Shown: positions 5,857 through 11,360 of the stretch, one piece after another
How the letters are laid out: each line of letters opens with the position of its first letter
Position numbering within the stretch: position 1 is the stretch's first letter
Source: Candidatus Aminicenantota bacterium
GTDB taxonomy: Bacteria > Acidobacteriota > Aminicenantia > UBA2199
Direction: 5' to 3'
NCBI GenBank assembly: GCA_020355945.1
Contig: CP070627.1
Span: 7,538,933-7,550,292 of the forward strand
DNA length: 11,360 nucleotides
The notes under the pieces: model-generated
The model's input: the letters and a program-made list of their open reading frames with translations, nothing else
Told to the model about the DNA's origin: nothing
The model's database searches: none
Translations under genes and position numbers: made by a program

Positions 5857-8800
5857 TTAAAATTCAAAATCCATTTGATTCTCCCGGTAAACATCGGATT
5901 GGAGAGATAACAAACGATGAGAAATTTTAATGTCTCCCAATTTTATGAAGGGATTATCCATGACAACGGATACAATCTGCCGGAAAGAGTTGACAAATTT
6001 TTCCATAGTGGTCCGTTTGAATAAAGCAGTGCTGTATGTTAAGTTAAAGAAAATCTTTTCATCCGCTTCCTCGACCTCAAGGGCAATATCCATTTGAGTG
6101 ACAGGGTAAACAAACTCATAAGGGGTAACGGTTAGATTCTCTATTTTCCATTCCGGCATCTCCATATTTTGCACCAACAACTCGGCTTCATAAATAGGGT
6201 TTCGGCTTAAATCATCGATTACAGCTACTTTTTCCACCAGGTCCCCAAAGGGATAACCCTGGTTTTCATAGGCTTCGATGGTGGTTTGTTTGACTTCTTC
6301 TAAAAATTCCTTAAAGGTTTTGTTTGCCTGGGGGTAACTGCGCATGGCCAGGGGGTTCATAAATAACCCGATTACATTTTCAACATCCACCTGTTCCCGT
6401 CCGGCTGCGGGTGTACCCACGATGATATCTTCCTGCCCCGCATACCTGGCCAATAGTATCGTATAAAAGGCCAATAAAACCATATATAAAGTAGTACCTG
6501 TCTCTCTCATTAATTGAACAATCTCCTGGTATAACTCCTTCTCAAACGTGAACCTCACCTGGTCCCCGGCAAAACTCTGCACCTGGGGCCTGGGATAATC
6601 TGTAAATATGGTGAGCCCGGGTATTTCCCCTTTAAATCGATCCAGCCAATAGTTTTCTTTCTCTTCACTGCTGCGCTGCCATTGACAAAAATCTTTATAA
6701 TGGATACGTAATCCGGGCAATTCCTCGCCCTTGTACAGACCCATAAAGTCCTTTAAAAAAATTCCCATGGATGTCCCGTCCGATATGATGTGATGCATAT
6801 CGTAAAGGAACAGATGTTTGTTAAGGGAAAATTTCACCAATTTTGCCCTTAATAAGGGAGCCTTGTTCAAATCAAAAGGTGTAATAAATTCATCAATGAG
6901 TCGCTGGATATCACGTTCCCCTGCTTCGCAAAAGTCCAGGGAAAAATCCACTGCCTCATGCACAATTTGGACAGGATCATTATCTATTACGGCAAATGAG
7001 GTTCTCAAACTCTCATGTCTTTTGATCAATAACCGGAAGGTTCGCTGCAAACGCTGCCGGTCTACCCCTGACTCACCCTCAATAATCACTGCCCGGCACA
7101 AGTTATAAGCTGTTTTAACTTCCCCCACCTGGTTTAAAATAAATAACCGTTTTTGAATCGACGATATCGGATAATATTCTTTTTTCTCTACAGGGGATGG
7201 TGATAGGCACTCATCTTTGACCGCCACTTTGATATACCCGGCCAGACCTCTTATTGTCGGGGCTTTAAATAAAACCTTTAAGGGAATACGGGTGTTGAAT
7301 TCCTTATGAATCCTGGCAATTAGCCTTACGGCTCGTAATGAATGTCCCCCTAACTTGAAAAAATTGGCATCGATCCCGATCATCTCTTTTTTGATTCCGA
7401 TAATTTCAGCCCAAAGGCGAGCCAATATTTTTTCCACCCGGTTTCGAGGAGGAGTATATGTACGACTATCAGGTGCTGCAGGCCCCGGCCCGGGCAAAGC
7501 TTTTCGGTCCACTTTCCCATTGGCGGTTAGAGGCAGCTTTTCCAGGGGAACAATAAAATAAGGTATCATAAAATCCGGCAGCTTTTTCGATAAATAGTCC
7601 TTTAATTCATCCATTTTAGCCGGGGCCTCAGACAGCGATGAAGCCATGACAACATACGCTGCCAGGCTTTTATCCCCGTCTTGTGTCTCTACAACTGTAA
7701 CCACTGCCGCTTTGACATCATAATGCCCTAAGAGCCGGTTCTCAATCTCCCCTGGTTCAATACGAAACCCCCTGATCTTAACCTGATGATCCAACCGTCC
7801 CAAAAACTCAATATTCCCATCTACCAACCACCGTGCCCAATCACCGGTTTTGTAGATTTTTTTAGAAATATAGGACGTATAGGACCTATGGGACCTATGG
7901 ATTTTTTTGCCTGGCACTTTTTTGTTTGTTTGGTTAAATTTTTTCGTGTTAATTCGTGTAATTCGTGGGCCATTTAAAAATCTTTCTGCAGTCAGTTCCG
8001 GGTTATTGAGGTATCCCCGGGCTACCCCATCTCCACCCACAATCAATTCTCCCGCTATGCCTATCGGCTGCAACTTAGTGTTTTTATCTAAGATATAAGC
8101 AGTGGAATTGCCAATGGGTTTGCCAATAGGAATTCGATAGGTATATTCCTTATCAATTTCAAAAGTAGTGGAAAATGTGGTGTTCTCTGTGGGACCATAC
8201 CCATTGATGATTTTTAAGCGGGGAAAGCTTTCCCGTACCCTGTTGATGTGCGAAGGAGACAACACATCCCCTCCTACCAACAAGTACCGAAGACAGCCAA
8301 ATAACCGGATATCCTCTCCTACCAATTGATTGAACAGGGGAGCAGTCATCCACATGGTGGTGATATGATGCGCCAGGATCATTTCCTTTAACATGTGGGG
8401 AGTAATAATGGCCTCTTTTGAGCCCAGGACTAATTGACCTCCATTCAACAATGCCCCCCATATTTCAAAGGTAGAGGCGTCAAACTCCAGGACACCGGTT
8501 TGCAAAATGCAGTGGCTGTCATGGAATTGAAGGTAATTGGTATTTTTCACTAACCTCACCACGTTCACATGCTCCACCATCACCCCCTTTGGCATGCCTG
8601 TCGAACCCGAAGTGTAGATGACGTAAGCGAGATTGCCAGGACTACTTACAATTTGAAAGTGGCTGGCAGGTGGCTTTTTAGCCACAGGGGATACAGGGGA
8701 CACAGGAATATTTTCTATAAAAATTTTCTCCACTTCTAACCTTCTTACCCTCTCATCTTCTTTGACCAAAGACCTGGTGGTAACCAGGACTTTGACCGCG

Positions 8801-11360
8801 CTGTCCGCCAACATATAACCTTTTCGTTCTTCCGGGTAACCAGGGTTGATGGGCAAGTAAGCGCCGCCGGCCTTTAATATTCCCAATATCCCAATAACCA
8901 TCTCCACGGAACGGCCCACCATAATAGCCACAATGGTGTCAGGATGAACACCTTTTTCTTTTAATAAATGGGCCAGTTGATTGGCTCTTTCATTCAACTC
9001 TTTGTAAGAAAGATACCCCATGCCCGGGGATTCTTCCTGGTCCGGGATACTGGATTTTTTATGGACCGGGGATGCCGCCCCCTTTGAAATTTGCCCTAAC
9101 AGGGCTATTTGGTCCGGTGTTCCTTCTACCTGGTCCTCGAATAACTGGTGAACTGTTTTACCCCTGGGATAATCTGTTTCCGTATGATTAAAATCAAATA
9201 ATATCTGCTCTTTCTCTTGCTCGGATATGATTTCTATTTCTGATATTTTCTTGCCGGGGTTTTGGGGACTTTCAATTAAAAACGAAAGGATCTTTCTAAA
9301 ATAGGTGATAAACCCTTTAACAGTCTCTTCTTTAAAGAGTTTTACGCAATAGTTGAGACTAAGGGTTAATGTGTCTTTTGTTTCAAACACCTGCAAAAAC
9401 AAGTCAAAAATGGCAGCTTCATTTTCATAGTTATAGGATTCCAATTTTAATCCTTTAACCTGGAATCCCGGTAAGTCGATATTCTGTACGGCGAACATGA
9501 CATCAAACAAGGGATTGCGTCCGGTATCCCTGTTTGCTGCTGCTTTTTCCACCAGGTTTTCCAATGGATAGTCCTGGTTTTCAAAGGCAGCTAATGTGCG
9601 TTCTTTTACTTCCTGTATAAACTGTGCAGCGGTTTTGTGGGGGGCAGGGTAATTTCTCATCACCAGGGTTCCTACAAACATGCCGATGATGGGCTGCAAA
9701 TCCATGTGCCGCCTGCTGGCCACGGGTGTACCCACTGTAATGTCTTCATCCCCGCTTAATTTTGCCAGCAGCACTGTCAAAGAGGCCAGCAGTATCATAT
9801 ACAATGTGGCGTTCTCATTATTAGCAAAGCTTTTTAAAGCCCCTGTCTCTTCTTTGCCTACCTGGAAACAAATTGTACGGCCAGCAAAGCTCTGGAACTC
9901 AGGCCTGGGATAATCAACAGGCAATTCCAATACGGGTACTTCTGCATCAAACTGCTGCAGCCAGTATTCCCCCTGCTTCTTTATAACCTCTATTTGACCT
10001 TCTCTCTTCTGCCACTCCGAATAATCTTTGTACTGCAGCCGTAATCCCGGTAAGTCCTGGCCTTCAACCAATTGCGTAAACTCCTTTATAAATATCCCCA
10101 GGGAAGTTCCGTCCGATATGATGTGATGCATATCCAGCATCAAAATGTACTGCTTTTCCGCTGTCTCTAACAAGCCCACCCGAAGCAGCGGCGCTGTAGA
10201 TAAATCAAAGGGACGTATAAAGTTCTTTATAGTACTTGCGAAGCGCACAGCGCATGGCGCATGGCGTTCCTCTTTACGCTCTGCGCTTTGCGCTTTGCGC
10301 CCTGCGTCATGGTATTCAATCTCAAATTCCACCTCATCATGGATCCGTTGTACCGGGTCTCCATTGATCACCAGGAAGGCGGTGCGAAAACTTTCATGCC
10401 GCCGGATCAACAATGAAAACGCCCGTTCAAACTTTCCTTTATCCGGGTCTCCTTCAATCTTTATAACCTCGGTAGTATTATAGCTGGTACCAATATTTTC
10501 AAATTGGTAAAAGAAAAAAAGCCGCTTCTGGGCAGATGAAAGTGGGTAATAATCTTTTTTTTCCACCACCTCAATATCTTCAACAATTTGAGGCTGAGCC
10601 TGTTTAATAAAATGGGCAGCAGCCCTGACAGTGGGAGCCTGGAAAAGCATACTCAGCGGAAATTTTACATTAAATTCCTTTTCTATCCCGGCTGCCAGCA
10701 GGGTCCCCTTTAAAGAATGACCTCCCAGGTGAAAAAAATTTTCATCAATGCCTATGATTCCCGGATCAGTTCTCAAGACCATTGACCACAGGGTTACCAA
10801 TTTCTTTTCAATGTCATTTCCCGGTGGTGTATACGTGTGCGCTGCGGTTCTTTCCTTCACAGGTACCGGTAATGCCTTCCAGTCTATTTTCCCGTTAGGA
10901 GTTAAAGGTATCTTCTCTACCGGTACAAAAAAGGAGGGGATCATATAATCCGGCAGTGTTTGGGAGAGATATTCTCTTAATTTACTGGTGTCAGGCATTA
11001 CTACATGCCCTGGACCCTGGACCCCGCGCTCTGCGGCAATATAAGCACAAAGATATTTGTCTCCACTTTCATCCGTTCGTGATATGACTACAGCCTCTTT
11101 TATATCATCCCGGTCCAGCAGCCGACTCTCTATTTCTGCAGGTTCTATCCGGAAACCTCTTATCTTTACCTGGTGATCGATTCGACCTAAGAATTCGATA
11201 TTTCCATCTAACAGCCACCGCGCTAAATCACCGGTTTTGTATAATTTTTTAGAAATATAGGACATATAGGACCTATAGGACATATGAATTACTTTGCCTG
11301 GCACTTTTTTTCTTTTATCCTGGTCATCCCGGTAATCCCATAAATCCTGGTCAAATTTTT
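5857..11360 (-). CDS. NRPS gene A, 5'-partial: (A)-PCP-C-A(Val-like)-PCP-C
   Basis: Cytoplasmic non-ribosomal peptide synthetase. The frame is open to the right edge, so the true start lies outside; the GTG at 11304 is internal and serves here only as residue 1. Domains: end of an A domain (A7 YKTGDLARW 22-30, A8 near 40-59, A10 NGKID with Lys139); PCP with GGHSL, Ser197 being the phosphopantetheine site; C domain 248-690 (C1 from 252, RRHESFRTAF 301-310, HHIISDG 393-399); A domain about 700-1272 (A3 YTSGSTG about 897-903, A5 NGYGPTE 1034-1040, A10 Lys1264); PCP Ser1322 in GGHSL; full C domain 1376-1790 with HHIISDG; then a distinct C-terminal tail. The second A domain reads DAFWLGGTFK (D942, A943, F946, W985, L1009, G1011, G1035, T1043, F1044, K1264), one conservative change from the valine code DAFWIGGTFK. 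Several loops hold in-frame tandem repeats. Family call is firm; valine is an inference. Confidence 0.97.
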   Translation of the reverse strand, partial: KFDQDLWDYRDDQDKRKKVPGKVIHMSYRSYMSYISKKLYKTGDLARWLLDGNIEFLGRIDHQVKIRGFRIEPAEIESRLLDRDDIKEAVVISRTDESGDKYLCAYIAAERGVQGPGHVVMPDTSKLREYLSQTLPDYMIPSFFVPVEKIPLTPNGKIDWKALPVPVKERTAAHTYTPPGNDIEKKLVTLWSMVLRTDPGIIGIDENFFHLGGHSLKGTLLAAGIEKEFNVKFPLSMLFQAPTVRAAAHFIKQAQPQIVEDIEVVEKKDYYPLSSAQKRLFFFYQFENIGTSYNTTEVIKIEGDPDKGKFERAFSLLIRRHESFRTAFLVINGDPVQRIHDEVEFEIEYHDAGRKAQSAERKEERHAPCAVRFASTIKNFIRPFDLSTAPLLRVGLLETAEKQYILMLDMHHIISDGTSLGIFIKEFTQLVEGQDLPGLRLQYKDYSEWQKREGQIEVIKKQGEYWLQQFDAEVPVLELPVDYPRPEFQSFAGRTICFQVGKEETGALKSFANNENATLYMILLASLTVLLAKLSGDEDITVGTPVASRRHMDLQPIIGMFVGTLVMRNYPAPHKTAAQFIQEVKERTLAAFENQDYPLENLVEKAAANRDTGRNPLFDVMFAVQNIDLPGFQVKGLKLESYNYENEAAIFDLFLQVFETKDTLTLSLNYCVKLFKEETVKGFITYFRKILSFLIESPQNPGKKISEIEIISEQEKEQILFDFNHTETDYPRGKTVHQLFEDQVEGTPDQIALLGQISKGAASPVHKKSSIPDQEESPGMGYLSYKELNERANQLAHLLKEKGVHPDTIVAIMVGRSVEMVIGILGILKAGGAYLPINPGYPEERKGYMLADSAVKVLVTTRSLVKEDERVRRLEVEKIFIENIPVSPVSPVAKKPPASHFQIVSSPGNLAYVIYTSGSTGMPKGVMVEHVNVVRLVKNTNYLQFHDSHCILQTGVLEFDASTFEIWGALLNGGQLVLGSKEAIITPHMLKEMILAHHITTMWMTAPLFNQLVGEDIRLFGCLRYLLVGGDVLSPSHINRVRESFPRLKIINGYGPTENTTFSTTFEIDKEYTYRIPIGKPIGNSTAYILDKNTKLQPIGIAGELIVGGDGVARGYLNNPELTAERFLNGPRITRINTKKFNQTNKKVPGKKIHRSHRSYTSYISKKIYKTGDWARWLVDGNIEFLGRLDHQVKIRGFRIEPGEIENRLLGHYDVKAAVVTVVETQDGDKSLAAYVVMASSLSEAPAKMDELKDYLSKKLPDFMIPYFIVPLEKLPLTANGKVDRKALPGPGPAAPDSRTYTPPRNRVEKILARLWAEIIGIKKEMIGIDANFFKLGGHSLRAVRLIARIHKEFNTRIPLKVLFKAPTIRGLAGYIKVAVKDECLSPSPVEKKEYYPISSIQKRLFILNQVGEVKTAYNLCRAVIIEGESGVDRQRLQRTFRLLIKRHESLRTSFAVIDNDPVQIVHEAVDFSLDFCEAGERDIQRLIDEFITPFDLNKAPLLRAKLVKFSLNKHLFLYDMHHIISDGTSMGIFLKDFMGLYKGEELPGLRIHYKDFCQWQRSSEEKENYWLDRFKGEIPGLTIFTDYPRPQVQSFAGDQVRFTFEKELYQEIVQLMRETGTTLYMVLLAFYTILLARYAGQEDIIVGTPAAGREQVDVENVIGLFMNPLAMRSYPQANKTFKEFLEEVKQTTIEAYENQGYPFGDLVEKVAVIDDLSRNPIYEAELLVQNMEMPEWKIENLTVTPYEFVYPVTQMDIALEVEEADEKIFFNLTYSTALFKRTTMEKFVNSFRQIVSVVMDNPFIKLGDIKISHRLLSLQSDVYRENQMDFEF
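5860..5919 (-). other. C-terminal tail of gene A, candidate docking segment
   Basis: The last 20 residues run from HRLLSLQSDVY to MDFEF. They follow DIKIS at the point where an internal C domain would run into its A domain (EIISEQEKEQIL in this gene). The same shape ends gene B: aligned without gaps, both have H1, L3, S8, V10, Y11 and a final EF. A short conserved tail at subunit ends suggests inter-subunit recognition; this is not proven. Confidence 0.55.
7869..7904. repeat. 9-bp array (TATAGGACM words), A6-A7 loop of gene A second A domain
   Basis: Units TATAGGACG, TATAGGACC, TATGGGACC, then the degenerate TATGGATTT. They encode IHRSHRSYTSYIS before YKTGDWARW. Unit number is the same as in the other three copies, but the order of variants differs. 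Confidence 0.9.
7941..7969. repeat. TTCGTG repeat, A6-A7 loop of gene A second A domain
   Basis: Three TTCGTG words spaced 10 and then 9 bases apart, such as ATTCGTGTA. They encode the basic stretch GPRITRINTKK. The array takes the place that the ATCCYGGTA family holds in the other two A domains. Confidence 0.65.
8673..8708 (+). repeat. 36-bp CACAGGGG element, A2-A3 loop of gene A
   Basis: The plus strand reads CTTTTTAGCC followed by three 9-bp units (CCACAGGGG, ATACAGGGG, ACACAGGAA). The gene is on the minus strand, where it encodes IPVSPVSPVAKK. It matches the minus-strand element at 2836-2871 at 27 of 36 positions by hand, so the two copies lie in opposite orientations. Confidence 0.75.
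8733..8756. repeat. 8-bp array (CTTCTWAC words), A2-A3 loop of gene A
   Basis: Three 8-bp units, CTTCTAAC, CTTCTTAC and CCTCTCAT, encoding part of ERVRRLEVEK. The homologous loop of gene B carries four units of the same family at 4646-4677. Confidence 0.6.
10243..10312. repeat. Ten in-register heptamers with orientation flip, C2-C3 loop of gene A internal C domain
   Basis: Ten consecutive 7-bp blocks. The left blocks are GCGCAnn words (GCGCATG twice) and the right blocks are their reverse-complement type (GCTTTGC twice, GCTCTGC, GCCCTGC). The result is an imperfect inverted repeat about 70 bp long. It is read through in frame as a Lys/Arg/Glu/Ala-rich insert (AGRKAQSAERKEERHAP) between EIEYHD and FIRPFDL, absent from the terminal C domain of the same gene. 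Confidence 0.85.
11008..11028. repeat. Heptamer repeat (CCCTGGA), A8-A9 linker of first A domain
   Basis: Two CCCTGGA units and a diverged third. They encode the VQGPGH insert between YLCAYIAA and MPDTSKLREYL. Gene C has a related repeat at the homologous site (221-234), while gene B has a much shorter linker there. Confidence 0.6.
11256..11291. repeat. 9-bp array (TATAGGACM words), A6-A7 loop of first A domain
   Basis: Three full units of TATAGGACA/C followed by a degenerate unit TATGAATTA. On the coding strand each unit is three codons, Ser-Tyr-Arg or Ser-Tyr-Met, giving MSYRSYMSYIS just before YKTGD. Confidence 0.9.
11317..11352. repeat. 9-bp array (ATCCYGGTA words), A6-A7 loop of first A domain
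   Basis: Four 9-bp units starting with ATC, typical word ATCCTGGTC, in frame in gene A. They encode the acidic-aromatic stretch DQDLWDYRDDQD between the A6 and A7 motifs. The same family occupies the same place in gene B (3845-3880). Confidence 0.8.

Noticed and set aside
8159..8461. Minus-strand ORF of 100 codons in another frame
   Set aside because: It lies within the A4-A5 region of gene A, where the main frame carries intact specificity residues.
10243..10312. Inverted heptamer array as a terminator or attenuator between genes
   Set aside because: The reading frame continues through it into FIRPFDL and HHIISDG of the same C domain.
10145..10483. Plus-strand ORF of 112 codons across the heptamer array
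   Set aside because: It is antisense to the C domain of gene A, and its content is the complement of the repeat and of conserved C motifs.
11302..11304. GTG as start codon of gene A
   Set aside because: The frame stays open upstream to the edge and codes for the A6-A7 loop homologous to gene B (FWDYRDYQD), so this GTG is internal.

Overview
The window lies entirely inside a non-ribosomal peptide synthetase (NRPS) operon transcribed leftward on the minus strand. It holds three consecutive genes, two of them cut by the window edges. The order of transcription is: gene A (runs in from beyond the right edge, stops at 5857), gene B (5839 to 1751, complete, 1362 residues) and gene C (start near 1713, runs off the left edge). 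The gaps are 17 and 37 bases and each holds a Shine-Dalgarno site, so the genes are almost certainly co-transcribed. No promoter, terminator, tRNA, transposase, thioesterase, epimerase or tailoring gene is visible.

Domain layout in assembly-line order: gene A = adenylation (A, C-terminal part only)-PCP-condensation (C)-A-PCP-C; gene B = C-terminal lobe of a C domain only-A-PCP-C; gene C = A-start of PCP. All three full C domains keep HHxxxDG and look like LCL types. No epimerization domain is seen. Specificity residues read by hand against GrsA suggest a valine-like A domain in gene A (DAFWLGGTFK), an ornithine A domain in gene B (DVGEIGSIDK, the code of the gramicidin S and tyrocidine Orn modules), and no recognised match in gene C (DVTNCALVYK). 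The visible line therefore predicts X-Val-Orn-Y inside a longer peptide.

The most unusual feature is a set of in-frame short-unit DNA arrays (7-, 8- and 9-bp units of several unrelated word families). They sit in the same few loops of the paralogous domains: before A1, between A2 and A3, between A6 and A7, between A8 and A9, and between C2 and C3 of condensation domains. One word family occurs in both orientations and is therefore translated from both strands. These words resemble short repeats that usually lie between genes, but here they are translated inside megasynthase modules.

The organism is a bacterium with roughly mid-40s percent GC by eye. Module sequence is of the Bacillota style, but repeat-laden NRPS genes of this look also recall deep-branching environmental lineages such as Candidatus Aminicenantes (Acidobacteriota). 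That placement is from memory and is tentative.
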